DNA from: Phylloscopus collybita
Lineage: Eukaryota; Chordata; Aves; Passeriformes; Phylloscopidae
DNA: 64,000 nucleotides
Assembly: GCA_027886175.1 (NCBI GenBank)
Contig: JAJNNQ010000023.1
Location: 3,148,501-3,212,500 of the forward strand
Direction of reading: 5' to 3'
In this document: piece by piece, positions 32,690 through 43,727 of the stretch
How the letters are laid out: every line of letters starts with the position of its first letter
How positions within the stretch are numbered: position 1 is the stretch's first letter
Notes under the pieces: model-generated
What the model was told of the DNA's origin: nothing
The model's input: the letters and a program-made list of their open reading frames with translations, nothing else
The model's database searches: none
Position numbers and translations under genes: made by a program

Positions 32690-32988
32690 TACCTGAAAGG
32701 AGGGAAGCAGATGATGCAGTCCCATCTGGAGGAGAGGCAGGAGCCCATTGTCCAGCCACAAGGAGCAAAGGCAGGGTAACAGATTGAGAAGGGAAGGAGC
32801 AGAGGACAACAATTCTTCCCTCTGAGGGTGCTGAGGTCTTGGCACGGGTTGCCCAGAGAAGATGTGGCTGCCCCGTCCCTGGAAACAGTCAAGGTCATGT
32901 TGGAACAACCTGATCTAGTGGCAAGAGGTTGGAACTAGGTGGTCTTGGAGGTCTCTTCCAACCCAGACCGCTCTGTGATTCTACGAAT
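32690..32988 (+). mobile_element. CR1 LINE 3' fragment
   Basis: Sense CR1. The last 170 bp are clear: GGTTGCCCAGAGAAGATGTGGCTGCCCC, TCAAGGTCATGTTGG, GGTGGTCTTGGAGGTCTCTTCC, and the terminus CTCTGTGATTCTACGA. The upstream 130 bp (GATGCAGTCCCATCTGGAGG) are weaker and may be degraded CR1. 5' truncated. Confidence 0.85.
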
Positions 32989-33522
32989 TAGCAGTTCAGA
33001 ACAGGAAAGGATCCCCTTGGCCTGGTTCTGGGTCCCTCTGAGGGTTTGCTGAGAATTCTCCCCACCCACTTTGCGCAGCAAGGCAGCAAAAGCCCTCAGC
33101 TCCTCCAGAACACCTGCAGGACACGAGGGTTCAAAGTCTGACCACAAATATCAGCAGAGGAAGCCAGCTCCCAAGTGTCAGGCAGGGAAACATCCCCTGC
33201 CTGCACTCAGAATGGTGCAACACGTAGTTTGTGAACTGCTGCCAGGCTGTGCAATATTTGCATAAATTATTAGGGGGAAGATTTAGCTCAGCTTGAGAAA
33301 GCTGCAGCTCGCAGGCTCCTCCTGAGCAGAAGTGAAACCTGTGGTGTGAATTATTTGTCAGGGACACGCTCGCTGGTTGTGGCGCAGAAGCCGCCTGCCT
33401 TGCTGGGGAAAAGGGGCCCCAATGTATCATCAGAAAATAAAAAATGATCACAAAACCGAGCTGCAGATACTGTTCAGGTTGTAAAACCCAGGCTGGTGCT
33501 GGCAGGGATGGGACTTGGCATG
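32989..33522. other. Unique noncoding DNA
   Basis: No dispersed repeat recognised. 33225-33300 is AT-rich (GCAATATTTGCATAAATTATTAGG). A 136-codon minus frame (33131-33541) has no recognisable domain. Confidence 0.4.
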
Positions 33523-34139
33523 TGTGCTGGTTTGAAAGCAAAACCAGTGAGACTCCCAGTCAGAGATACAATTTAATAGGAGAAGAGAGGGGAAAAAAAA
33601 AAGGTAAAATAAAATAAATGGAACAATACAACCTGACACCCTGTTGGTCAGGGTGTTTGAACCAGTCCAAAAGTGAGTCCTCCTGGAGTGGCAGATGTGG
33701 TTCTGTTGGAGTAGAGATGATCCTGAGAGAGAAAGGTCCAGTGATGGTGAGAAGGGTCCAATCTTCCTCCAGGAATCCAGTGGAACCAGATGAGATGTTC
33801 TTGTCAAAGCAGTGATTCCGTCTGGTAGCTCTTGTCTCCTCTGGGAGTCCAGTGGATAAAAGCTGCTCGTGATGTCTCAAACCCTGGATTATATCCAGGT
33901 GGGAATGCTTGGCTCCTCCCCCTGGGCAGAGCATCTCACAATGGGATGATTCCATCCTATCAGTCATGCAGTGGGTCCTTGATGGCCCATTAACCAGAGG
34001 TAACTTCTTCCAGGAAGGCATTGTTGGGCTCATTAACAGAAGATAAGGAAAACACTGCCCCACCTTGGCTCCAAGGGCTCATGGGGATAGAATACATACC
34101 TTGGGCACAATTTTACATTGTAACCTAGGAAGCATGACA
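33523..34139 (-). mobile_element. Solo LTR, family E, copy E1
   Basis: A 617-bp LTR. On the minus strand it starts TGTCATGC and ends ACCAGCACA, with an ATTAAA-type polyadenylation signal near the 3' end. A TATA-like core sits inside a short palindrome at 33883-33899, and a perfect 8-bp hairpin (ACACCCTG/CAGGGTGT) lies at 33636-33656. It aligns closely with 63635-64000 in reverse orientation. Compared with E2 it lacks about 140 bp near the 5' end of U3. No target duplication was found, and minus frames of up to 167 codons across it are not retroviral proteins. Confidence 0.85.
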
Positions 34140-34440
34140 GGACGTCCCCAGGATTGAAGGATATGCTGGGACAGGAGGCCCTGTGGCCAGCACGGGGTGG
34201 GCTGGAGCTGTGCACAAAGCCTCCCACAGCACCTGCTCCCCACAGCACTGCTTCAAGCCACGAAGCTAACCAATGAAAGGCAAGTTCAAAAATCCTCACC
34301 CCAGTCCTGCACACCCTCCTGAAGGCCAGCATGGCCCCCTCGAGCAGAGCCTGGCATCCTTGAGCTGCAGGGGCTGTGCCATGTCTCTGAAATGACTGTA
34401 ATTGGTATTCCAGGAGACAAACTGCAGCACCCACAAAGGC
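34140..34440. other. Unique noncoding DNA
   Basis: Spacer after LTR E1. A 137-codon minus frame (34033-34446) overlaps the LTR and is not recognisable. Confidence 0.4.
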
Positions 34441-34850
34441 CATCACTCCTCCAGATCATTCAATCATGCCCAAACTTCCAATTGCTCTTAATGGAAATGC
34501 AGAGCCCGGGAGTTTTTCCCTTCAGAAGGGAGAACCTGTAGTTTTCTGTGACCTCTTTTGGGTGGCAAGAGTAGCAGCTAATTGCAGCTCGTAGAGTTGA
34601 CAGATGTCCCTGCTTCATGCAGCAAATCGGTCACATCTCCTGATAAATAGGGGACTTTCTGCTGTTATATATGAGCCCCATGCTTTGGCCATCCTCCTAA
34701 TTCATTTCTGTTCAGTTTGCCAATAGGTTGGAGATATTTTACTGAAATTTTCCCCCCGCTGCCCTGTATGGAAGTGTTTTTCTGCCATCATTCACAGTAT
34801 CTTGTTCTCTATTTTAGTCACCCATCAGCTGCTGACAGTCTTTATTAGGT
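34441..34850. promoter_or_regulatory. Candidate conserved noncoding element
   Basis: Complex AT-leaning block with CATTCAATCATGCCC, CAATTGCTCTTAATGG, GCAGCTAATTGCAGC, CTCCTGATAAATAGG, CTCCTAATTCATTTC and GCCAATAGG. No repeats. Inference from texture only. Confidence 0.33.
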
Positions 34851-35446
34851 CCTTTGCCTGTGGCTCAGGAGAGGAGGCAGACTGGTTTCAGCCTAAAGCA
34901 GAGAGCTGCTGTCTCCCACTTCTCTCTGCCCTTACTGGGATTTCAGGGTCATCCCAGCCCAGGGCAGCATTTTCCTCACCTGCCAGCCCATTCCTGGTCC
35001 AACTCCTGCTCACAAAGCATCTTCTGCTTGTGGTTTGGTGGTTGCTGGTGATCCCTCCCCTGCCCTGTGACTGGATTTGGTCCTGCCTTGGAGGGAAGTA
35101 AGGTGGTTTCTCCCCAGCATCCCCATTTTCCTCCTCCTCACCCTGCAGAGAAGCTCCTACCACTGCATGCCTGTGGCAAAAGGCTCTCTGCAGGAAAACC
35201 TTTTCTCTGTGCTGCCATCCCAGCTCTCCCTGAGTCATTTTCTCCTCTCATTTTACCCCAGGCAGGTGTTTGCCCTCTCCACCACACACAGCTTTTCCCT
35301 GCCCAGTCCAACCCTGATGACCTGGCTGCAGATGGTAGTTGGCACTGCTGCCCTTTGCTGGGGTTTGTTGGGGTTTGGGGTTTTGTTTTTTTTTTTTTTT
35401 TCTTTCTATTAAAAGAGATTTTAAATGGAGAAAAAAAAAAGGCTCA
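34851..35446. other. Unique noncoding DNA
   Basis: GC-leaning unique sequence ending with a T14 run (about 35388-35401) and an A10 patch. No gene recognised. Confidence 0.4.
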
Positions 35447-35622
35447 GGGATGGGGCAAATTGGGATGGGGCAAATTGGGATGGAGTAAATTGGGATGAGG
35501 TAAATTGGGATGGGGTAAATTGGGATGGGGTAAATTGGGATGGGGTAAATTGGGATGAGGCAAATTGGGATGAGGCAAATTGGGATGGGGGCAAATTGGG
35601 ATGGGGCAAATTGGGATGGGGC
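35447..35622 (+). repeat. Minisatellite, 15-bp unit, about 12 copies
   Basis: Tandem GGGATGGGGTAAATT-type units with GAGG/GGGG and CAAA/TAAA variants; one unit near 35588 has an extra G. The period of 15 keeps both strands open (NWDGVNWDGV on plus, PSQFTPSQFT on minus), which explains the frames at 35248-35643. Not coding. Confidence 0.95.
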
Positions 35623-35829
35623 AGTGCTCTGCAATTTGCATGAGCAGAATTATCCTCCAGAGATGCTCTCAGCCCTCAGAGGGGGCACTGCTGAGAGATG
35701 CTCTTGTCCCACCTGCCCATAAATACCTTCAAAACAGGGAGTCCCACAGCTCTCCCTCCCCAGCAGCTTCTGGGGCTTTGCCAGAGCCACCAGACAGAAA
35801 GGGCTTTCCTTTCTGTGTACGTGTGTGTG

Positions 35830-36075
35830 CATGTGAAGATGCATTAATTATACATTTATTAAATGTATTTATGATTCACCCTGAGGTATTAAGGTGCTTT
35901 ATGTTTATTAATTATACAGTTAATATATACAGGTGAAAAGGCACTAAGTATATATATATATTTAACATATAGGTGCAAATCTGTGCTGTATATATATTTT
36001 AATTCCTTTAAGCCCTTCCTGCAAATTAAGCTGATGACTCTGTGATGCCCCTAAGGACATGAGAAACAATTGCCT
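35830..36075. promoter_or_regulatory. AT-rich element candidate with TA-rich core
   Basis: GATGCATTAATTATACATTTATTAAATG, TTTATTAATTATACAGTTAATATATAC and a short (TA)n at about 35949-35962. It may be an AT-rich regulatory element or neutral TA-rich DNA. No coding signal. Confidence 0.27.
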
Positions 36076-38455
36076 GCTGGCTTCGTTATGGAGCCTGGAT
36101 TATCCCATCCCCTCTCAGCCTTTTGCAGCTCGTTCAGCCTTTCTCTGCAGGTGGGTCGTGGTTGTGCAGCTCTTATTTGTCCACCCCAAGGGATGAGTGG
36201 CACCAGGTGTCCCCAGACAGCTGCTCTCTCTTGGGGGCTTCTCCAGCAGGGTGATGCTTCCCTCAGAGGGGGACAACAGGGACATCACCAAGCCCAGGTG
36301 TGATGGGTGGGACCCAAACCATCCATGCCCTGGGCACGGGTGAGCAGCCAGAGGCTCTTGGAGCTGCCTTGGTGGTTTCTGTGTGGGTCAGGAGCTATGA
36401 GCTCAACCAAGCTCAGCTCATGGCAGAGGCTAGATGCATAAGAGCAAGAAAAGTTTTTCCCCTTTTAAATTTTTTTGAAGGGTTTGGGTCAGTTTTAGTT
36501 TGCTTATTTGTTTTTATTGTTGTTTAACTGGGGTGGGTTTTTTTTGCTTTTTTGGTTAACTGACTTAGCTGGAAAAAGCACAGGGTTTATTCACATCAGC
36601 TGCTCCTCCACTCTGAAGTATTTCACTCTAGAGGCCAGTTTCTCCCAAATATCCTCATTTTGGGAGGCTCCAGGAACAACTTTAACTCCTACAGACTGGT
36701 TTCATACCCTACCTTCCTTCTGGGGGGCTCCAGGAACAAATCTGACTCCCTAAAGGCTGGTTCCACACCCACAGCACCCAAGGCTCAGCTCTTTGCACAC
36801 CCAGCCCCAGGAGGGTCCGTGGTGGAATTTTAGCTGTGCCTCCTCCAGAATCACCGCAGAGCAGTTGCCATGAGCTCCTTGCAGGAAGCCACACCGTGCA
36901 CCCACTGCTGGGTGTACCTTGCCCCTTCCTCCTTGCAGAGCAGCAGGCCAAGGTATAAACGAGCCCCCTGACACCTGGTGGTAATTAGTAGTGGATTTCA
37001 CCTTTTTTTTTTTCCCCCATATATTCCTTTCCTGTTCCTTTGTTCTTCCGCCGTGTGACACGCAGGAGGCTTGTAAGGCTCCACTCTCTCTCACCTGGAT
37101 TTGCTCTGCCCTTTCTGGTGGATAGGAGGGATTTGAGTATATTAACTTAATTGGCAAATGGATTGCTCAGACAGCTGTGACAGGGCTGCCTGCCTGCAGT
37201 AGCCACTCGGGTTAAGCAGCCCCCAGAAGCTTTCTGGCACCTCTTGCTGTGTTTTGGCACCTCCCCACCACCTCGGGGTCGCCCAGCTTTGAGCTGGGTT
37301 TAAGGGGTGCTGCATGGAGGGCTTGAAGAAAAGCTGCTTTGGGGGAGAAAAAAAAAATGGGAATAAATGGGAAAAGAAGATGTTGAGGAAGCTGCAGGTT
37401 TGAGATGTGTGGGAAAACTCAGTGTGTGTGTGTGGCACAGGGGATTTGGCAGGGGTGTTGCAGAACTGGCCAGTGCTCCTGTCAGCATTATCAGCCATCC
37501 AAATCCAAATCCATTATCCAGCCATCCAAATCCAATAAATAGGTTCCTAAACCTCATCTTATTGCCATTTTGTGCTTAGAAAAATGGAGCTGCAGTGACC
37601 TTTGGTTGCTCAGGTCCCTTCAGCTGACCTGAAGCTCTCTGGCTTACGGGGCTGGGTGGTCCCAAAGGTGACAACAAAAACAGAGATTCCAGTGCTTGGG
37701 GATGGAGCTGGCACCTTAAGAGGTGATTATTTTGGTGGCAGGGATCCAGGAAAGTGGCAGTTTTATCCACTGAAGGCTGTTCCTGGAGCTGCAGCTGCGC
37801 TGGGATGTCTGGGGTGTGGGATGTTGCAGGAGTTCCCACTGGATGCAGGAATAGAGTGTGGCAGGGATCTCACAGCTGTGATGGAGGCAGAAATGCCTCC
37901 CCTCTGATGCCTTGGCCACAGGAAAAGCTCAAGTGCATGCAGTGCTATTGACATTTCTTGGTAAGGAAGCAGATTTCCAGCAGGCAGCAAGCTGTGACAA
38001 GAAAAATAGCTGAATCTGTCCGACGGTATTGATGGCTTCCCAGAGAAACTCTGTCACTCCAAAAAGGAGCCGTCCCCTTCAGTCAAACGTGTCTCTAATG
38101 AAAAATACACATCCACAGACTTTCAGCCTGTGTTATTAACGTGACCTTTACTCAACCTGTTTCCCCTCTCCTTTTGATTCCTGTGAATAAATGTAATTAG
38201 GAAGGTGCGTGTTCCTCACGCCACCACTTCAGGGGAGGCCAAGGAGATGGTTCCCAATTAGCTCCTTTCAGCAATGCAGAGGCAGTGGCAAGTGGAGGCT
38301 TGGCCTGGGTTTTAGAACGCCCTTGAGGAGGTGGGATGGGTGCTGCAAGGAGGCACAAGATGGATCTGGGAAGCAGCAGAGCTTCGTGGCACTGGGGAGC
38401 TGCAGAGGGGAGGAAAGCATGGCTGAGGGAGAATTTATTTTTATTTTTTTTTCCC
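36076..38455. other. Unique noncoding DNA with a diverged two-copy repeat
   Basis: No gene or LTR recognised. Two diverged copies of a roughly 65-bp segment (GGCTCCAGGAACAA...CTGGTTYCA) lie at about 36661-36772. 38080-38210 is AT-leaning and complex (GTCTCTAATGAAAAATACAC, GTTATTAACGTGACC). Confidence 0.4.
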
Positions 38456-38604
38456 AGAAATATTTTCCCTGGAAGTGTTCAAGGCCAGGTTGGACAGGGC
38501 TTGCTTGGAACAACCTGGTCCAATGGAAAGTGTCCCTGCAGGGAGGTTGGAACAAGATGATCCTGCAGCGCCCTTCCCACTAAAACTTTCTGTGATCCCA
38601 TGAA
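38456..38604 (+). mobile_element. CR1 LINE 3' fragment, about 150 bp
   Basis: Sense CR1 tail. It shows CCTGGAAGTGTTCAAGGCCAGGTTGGACAGGGC, GGAACAACCTGGTCCAATGG, GGTTGGAACAAGATGATCC and CCTTCCCACTAAAACTTTCTGTGATCC. The terminal motif has drifted. 5' truncated. Confidence 0.92.
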
Positions 38605-38837
38605 ATGATTTCTTTTCAACACTGCACAGAGAAGTTCCCTGGCTCGTGTAAGGTGGAAGGGTGGGATTTTTGCATTAGAAACACACAGTTCTAAATCGTC
38701 CCAAATGTACTGTTTGGAACAAACTCACACCTTGCTGCAAAAGCTTTAGCAGCCTGAAAATGAATGGCCCAAAGGCAGGATGGAGGGAGAGTTTGAAACA
38801 GTCTGAGCCTGAATCCTGCAAGGAGTGTGTCTGGCTT

Positions 38838-38843
<6 letters not shown>

Positions 38844-38876
<33 letters not shown>

Positions 38877-38899
38877 TATATATTAAAAAAAAAAAAAAA
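38844..38899. repeat. Poly-A tracts A30 and A15 with TATATAT between
   Basis: Two A runs (38844-38873 and 38885-38899) separated by GTATATATATT. The frames through them are artefacts. Confidence 0.9.
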
Positions 38900-39373
38900 G
38901 TAGTCAAACAACAAGCCTTCAAGGCAGCAACTTTTGCATGCTTGGCTTGTCCCAGGATAGTTTTCACAGGCCAGAGGAGCATGTGGGTTTGATAAAGAGC
39001 TTGCTAAAACAGGGCAGGAATTTATGGCACTTGGCAAAGTTTAGGTAACTCACAGGAAATGGGTGACTGTGTGTCCCCCCTGAACAACAAGTACCCGTGG
39101 CCCCTTGTAGGTGGGGATTCTTCCTTGAGCTAAGGGCACCTCCTCTCCTCTTGTTCTGGTTCCAATCTCTCCTAGGATCTCCTGTGTCCATAATCCTCCC
39201 CTCTCCTTTGCACCGTTTTCTTCCAGGAAACAAATCTTGCAGCTGAATAGGAGGAATCAGCCTTCCCTTTGCTGGGGCTCAGTCACATCCAGCAGTCCTT
39301 GAGGTCCTTGGGCATAAACACACCCAAAATATTTTAGGAAAGTTTCCTGGAACATGGCAGGAGCTGACTTTTG

Positions 39374-39499
39374 CGGAAAAGCACTGGCTGCTCTTGGTTT
39401 GAGCCTTTGGAAAGTCGGAATTTACACGACACATTGTGGAAAAGCACTGGCTGCTCTAAGTTTGAGCCTTTGGAAAATCAAAATTTACATGACACATTT
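39374..39499 (+). repeat. 63-bp tandem duplication, 2 copies
   Basis: GGAAAAGCACTGGCTGCTC begins at 39375 and again at 39438. Both copies continue through TTTGAGCCTTTGGAAA and AATTTACA(C/T)GACACATT with about five differences. A recent local duplication, not a mobile element. Confidence 0.93.
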
Positions 39500-39550
39500 G
39501 AAGTCCTTTGGCCAAACTCTCCACTGATGGGCACTCAATTATGTGTTCCC

Positions 39551-39575
39551 TTTTTTTTTTTTTTTTTTTTTTTTT
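39551..39575. repeat. Poly-T run, 25 nt
   Basis: Uninterrupted T25 between CCC and GGCTTGGG. Confidence 0.9.
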
Positions 39576-40669
39576 GGCTTGGGTTGCTGGGCTCTTGGCT
39601 TGGGGGTGAAGCTGGCAGGACATGTCCCCTGGGCATGTGCACTGCTGTCTAATGCTGCTACCTACCTGGGAGAAAAAAAGCCAAATATCCTCACCCCAAA
39701 TCCCTAATGCTTTTCTCTCCCAAGTCTTTGTTCTGTGTCTGCACACAAGTAAGGGCTGTGGAGTGAGCGCTGCCTGTTGTGGTGGATAATAAATTCATTC
39801 ATATTTCTGAAGCACTAAGTAGCGCAGTTGTAATGCTGTGGGCAGGCCTGTGAAAAATGAGTAATTCTGTCTTCAAAGCAGGGCTGATTTGTGTGAAGGC
39901 ACGAGTTTTCCCATAACAATAAGGAGAAAACAAAATACTCAGGAGCTGCTTGTTAAATGAGCATCCTCCCCTCCCTGCTCTGGCTGGGGTGCCCCAGGAC
40001 TGAGGGGCTGCTGCTGGTGCACAGCCCACATCAGGAGGTACCCAGCCCCTGGATACCCCAAAATCCGGATTTTGAAGTCTTGCATTCACACCCCTACATT
40101 CCCCTCATTGCTTGCAACACCTCAGGGTAGAAGTTGTGAATCAAACACAGGCAGCTGGTGCTGGATTTTAACATTTGCTGCATCGGCCCGGAGCTGGAGC
40201 TGGTTTTCCACGGGCTCCCGAGCAGTGGGGAATTGCTGGCAGGAGTCAGCTGCTCAGCTGGGCAGAAGTGGGCTGGCAAAGGGCAACTCCTGCTCCCCCA
40301 GCACCCAGAGCAAGGCTCGGAATCACAGAGTGTGCCACCCATCCCCACAGAGCCACCCGGGTACAGCCCAGTGGTGCCACGGATTCCTGACAGACACCGG
40401 GAACCTGGCACCTCTGCAGGGGTGGCATGGAAGGAAAAAATGGGGAGAGGGGGAAATCATGGCATAAATTTCTCATCATGAAGTGTTTGCTGGGCTTTGA
40501 GGTGTGTGGGCATGGGGCCTGTGGTGTGTGTGGGGTTTGCACTGACACTGCCACACAGGCCACGGCTGAGTTGTGTTTCCCAGCCCTTCCGTGTAACCCA
40601 TTGGGATATTTTTCTTGCCTTCTAGATCTAATCACAGCCAGCAATGCAGGTTGGAGCATTTCAAGTGGG

Positions 40670-40738
40670 GGTTTTTTGTTGTTGTTTTTGGTTGTGGGGT
40701 GGTTTTTTTCTTTTTTTTTTCTTTTTTTTTTTTTTTTT
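40670..40738. repeat. T/G-rich simple tract
   Basis: Cryptically simple T/G sequence grading into T9 and T18 runs interrupted by C. It resembles the longer tracts at 42.2 and 52.9 kb. Confidence 0.8.
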
Positions 40739-41117
40739 AATCCGGCTGCCCTTTTCCCGTTGTTATCGAGCGCCGGGGCCGTGTTGATTTGCATGCCATT
40801 TTGCTTTTGATCTCCATGGCAACTGCTACCAAATGGCCTGAGAATAATAGAGGTGCTTTTTTGGAGCTGTAAGCAGGCTCTGCGCAGAGCGCTGATACCC
40901 GAGGTTTGCAACCAAAATGCACAAATAAATAAATAAATGAAATGGAAATGAAGAACGATGGCTGTGGCAAGGAGCCCCCTCTCCCCATCCCCTCAAATCC
41001 CCACCTATGGCAGAGGTTTTTTGACAGCCACTCGAAGGAAATAAATACACAGAGGGAGAGGGATGTGGGGAGGGATGATCCAGCCTGCTGGCAGGGGCTT
41101 CTGGCACCAGGCTGGCA

Positions 41118-41235
41118 TCATAGCTCAGGTTGGAAAAGCCCCATAAAATCACTGAGTCCAACCACTGCCAAGCCCTTCATTAACCCATGTCCCAGGTGCC
41201 ACATCACTGAAACCCCTCCAGGGATGGTAGATGAG
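41118..41235 (-). mobile_element. CR1 LINE 3' fragment (degraded)
   Basis: Antisense CR1: CATAGCTCAGGTTGGAAAAGCCCCATAAAATCACTGAGTCCAACCACTGCCAAGCCC..., then CACTGAAACCCCTCCAGGGATGGT. The GAGTCCAACC and CCTCCAGGGATGG words in this order are diagnostic. Its outer terminus has decayed. Confidence 0.85.
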
Positions 41236-42233
41236 GCTGGTGGCTGTGACAGTGCCATGCAGCCCCCCAGCCCCTCTGGAGAGCTCCTCCACAGCCCCCA
41301 TGGAGTGGGGATGCTCCCCCCTTTGCCTGGCTCCATCCCACTGGCTGCTGCTTGGGTGCTCCTTTCCTCTGCAGGCAGCAGCTGAAGTTTGGGATTGCTT
41401 TCGTGTTCTCCTGCTATTGGATATTTTCTCCTTTAAGTCACCTCTAAGTCACAGTTTGTTAGCTCGGGGTCTCACAGGGCTGGGAAATGGGGCACTGAGC
41501 TGGGCAGCCCTGAGCAAGCCCCTCATTTTCTCTCCTCTGTTGAAGCCTGAGCTCACCACGTGGGTGGAAAGGTTGGAGAGGGCTCGGGGGGGGAACAGCA
41601 GCCTTTGGCTCTGTCACTGTGGTCCCTCAGATCCACAGCACCCAGCCTGTGCTTCCTCCAGCCCCTGCACAACGTCAGCAAGAATAAAATCATCCTCCTC
41701 CTCCTCCTCCTCCACCACAGACCTGGGCTGGTGCCTGGGCAGCCAGGCACCACTGTGGGATTTGTGTGTGAGGTCCTGTCCTGCTCTGGGTTCCCCCCAT
41801 ATTTTAAGGGTGCTGATGGAAGTGTTCTTGCCTGTCTGACTCCTTCCCACCCCTGTTAGCCTTGGGAGGCTGTGCTGCACCGTGGCACAGGAGGATTTGT
41901 ACAATTCCTTCAGCTTCTTGGACACGAGCCAGCATCAACAAACCTCAGGGCAGAAACTCTGCGAGGAGCAGGAAATGAGGGAGCTGTCGGGCTTAGGGGC
42001 TGTGTTAGATCACTCCAAAGCACGACTTAAATTCAGGTTTGCAATTTCCTCCCTTTCACCTCCTCTGCCGTGAGCCCCAGTGCTGCCTCTCCATCTAACC
42101 CAGAGCTGGGCTGGTTTTATCAGCCTGGGATTGGCCACAGTGGCCGGGGTGTTAAAGGAGAGAGGGAGGGCAGGGCTGATGGACACAGGGAGGGATAAAG
42201 AGAGCTCCAGGGATCAGCATGACAAGAGTTTGA
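41236..42233. other. Unique noncoding DNA
   Basis: GC-leaning unique DNA with a (CTC)n patch at about 41694-41713. The 202-codon plus frame (41231-41839) starts in the CR1 fragment, runs through the CTC repeat (SSSSSSS) and has no domain, so it was not called. Confidence 0.4.
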
Positions 42234-42526
42234 GGGGGTTTTTTGGTTGGGTTTTTTTATTTGTTTTGTTTTGGTTTGGTTTTTTGTTGTTGTTGTTGTT
42301 GTTGTTGTTTTGTTTTGTTTTTTGGGGGTTTTGGGGGGGTCTTTTTTGTTGTTGTTTTTGGGTGGTTTTTTGTTTGTTTTTGTGTTTTTTTGTTTGTGTT
42401 TTTTTGTTCGTTTGTTTTTGGGGTTTTTTGTGGGTTTGTTTTGTTTTGTTTTTGTTTTGTTTGTTTTTGGTTTTTTTTGTTTTGGTTTGGTTTGGTTTGG
42501 GTTTTTTTTTGTTTTTTTTTTTTTTT
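42234..42526 (+). repeat. T/G-only simple tract, about 290 bp
   Basis: Almost exclusively T and G: (GTT)n near 42286-42309, then irregular GTTTT, GGTTTT and GTTTG strings, ending in a T run. It reads as Phe/Val/Cys/Leu/Gly strings on plus and Lys/Asn/Thr/Pro on minus. Strong strand asymmetry and no coding content. Confidence 0.9.
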
Positions 42527-42839
42527 CTCTAAACCTGCCTTCTCTTTTCGCTGCTTTCAAGCAGCAGGGCAGCATTGGCTGCTGCCGGGAGCTGCAGTGA
42601 GCGAGGCTGCCGGGAGGATGCTGGAGGATGCTGGAGGAGGAACATCTCCCAGCCTCTCCAGCAGGCTGCTTGGACCTGGCAGATGATGAGAGAGGTCCCT
42701 TTCCTTCAAAACCAGAGAAACGCCCACCCAGGTGCCAGTCACGGTGCCCGGGCATCCCTGTGACAGGGGTGACCCCGGAGCCGCTGCGCCAGCCAGTCCC
42801 TCCCGCTCCTCCCTCCTCAATTAACACACCAACCACAAC
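42527..42839. other. Unique noncoding DNA
   Basis: GC-leaning unique DNA with a short direct repeat GGAGGATGCTGGAGGATGCTGG. No gene recognised. Confidence 0.4.
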
Positions 42840-43110
42840 TTCGTTATCCTAGGCATGAAACGAGGCTAATGAATCATGTCGCACTTCCAAGGCGCGTTAG
42901 ATCCGGAATTTGACACGAGCTTTTTTACGTCTGTGTCACCCGGCCCCCCCCTCCGCTCCCCTCCCCAAAAAGCCGGGCAGGCCAGCTCTCTGTTTACCTG
43001 TCAGTCAAGCGGGGGGGAATTTGCATCTTAGTTAAGCTGTTAGCATGAGTAATTACCGAGTGGGTCAGGGACTCCTCCCAAGCAAGCCGTTCCTCGGAAA
43101 TGCTTCGCCT
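42840..43110. promoter_or_regulatory. Candidate conserved noncoding element
   Basis: Complex sequence with TCGTTATCCTAGGCATGAAACGAGGCTAATGAATCATGTCGC, GGCGCGTTAGATCCGG, TTTTTTACGTCTG and CCTGTCAGTCAAGCG. It continues with GAATTTGCATCTTAGTTAAGCTGTTAGCATGAGTAATTACCG. It mixes CpGs, an octamer-like TTTGCAT and a paired-type TAATTAC. No repeats or frame. A C8 run is at about 42944-42951. Confidence 0.4.
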
Positions 43111-43403
43111 ATGCCAGCGACATCTCTATCGCCGGAGGATGCCGGGGGGATGAAGGCGGGCGAGGATGACTCGGGGCCGGCCGCGCACCGCCGCTCTCGG
43201 GCTCCCTTGGGGGGACAGCCCCCAGCCTCCAGCGGGAGGGAAAGGCTGCAAAAGCCCTGCTCGGGATGGTGGGGGAGGAAGGGGAGCCGCAGCAGCAGGT
43301 GGGGATTTTGGCAGAGATGGGGGGTGGTCAGGCTGGAAGGAGAGGATTTTTGGGTTCAGCGTTCCATCAGAAAGCAGCGGGAGAAATGAAGGGGCTCTTT
43401 GCC
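43111..43403. other. CpG-rich unique segment
   Basis: CpG-dense (GCCGGCCGCGCACCGCCGC and neighbours) up to about 43280, then ordinary sequence to the LTR. A 114-codon plus frame (43045-43389) has no recognisable product. Together with 42840-43110 it may form one regulatory unit. Confidence 0.33.
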
Positions 43404-43409
43404 ACCTTC

Positions 43410-43721
43410 TGTAGTCATGGTTCGTGCTGTGATGGTTTGGGTTTCTCTGAAACTCTTTCCCAGGCACTGTTCTGTCAGCAAGAGACACGTTTTCCTAACC
43501 CTATCCTATGTTTCTGCTTTCCTTTCCCTAGGAGGGACTTCTTCTTGATGTCCCTCTGACTTGACCAATGTGATTGAAGAAGTTTGTCTTTCTTCCACCC
43601 CTTGGGTGGCTCTGTAAAATAGCATAAAGGGAAGAAATTCCTGGGTAATAAAGATTGATTTGGAGTCATTTCAGCCTTCTGACCTCGGGAGTCCGTGTCG
43701 TTGTGATCTTGAACAGCGTCA
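43410..43721 (+). mobile_element. Solo LTR, family D, copy D3
   Basis: A 312-bp element from TGTAGTCATGG to AACAGCGTCA with a perfect 6-bp target duplication ACCTTC (43404-43409 and 43722-43727). AATAAA is at 43647-43652 and a weakened TATA (CATAAAGG) at about 43622. It defines the D family termini. No retroviral genes are attached. The 6-bp duplication is usual for class II (ERVK/alpha-like) elements. Confidence 0.92.
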
Positions 43722-43727
43722 ACCTTC

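Larger units (their letters stand above)
38605..41117. other. Unique noncoding DNA
   Basis: Besides the homopolymers and the 63-bp duplication listed separately, no gene is recognised. 40740-40940 is CpG-bearing and complex (CCCGTTGTTATCGAGCGCCGGGGCC, GATTTGCATGCCATTTTGC, CTCCATGGCAACTGC) and has a conserved-element texture; an (AAAT)n run follows at 40921-40938. Confidence 0.4.

Noticed and set aside
35248..35643. NWDGVNWDGV / PSQFTPSQFT repeat proteins
   Set aside because: Translation of a 15-bp-period minisatellite.
42243..42686. 147-codon Phe/Val/Cys-rich frame resembling membrane segments, and similar frames at 52815-53228
   Set aside because: Product of T/G-only simple sequence; hydrophobicity follows from TTT and GTT codons.
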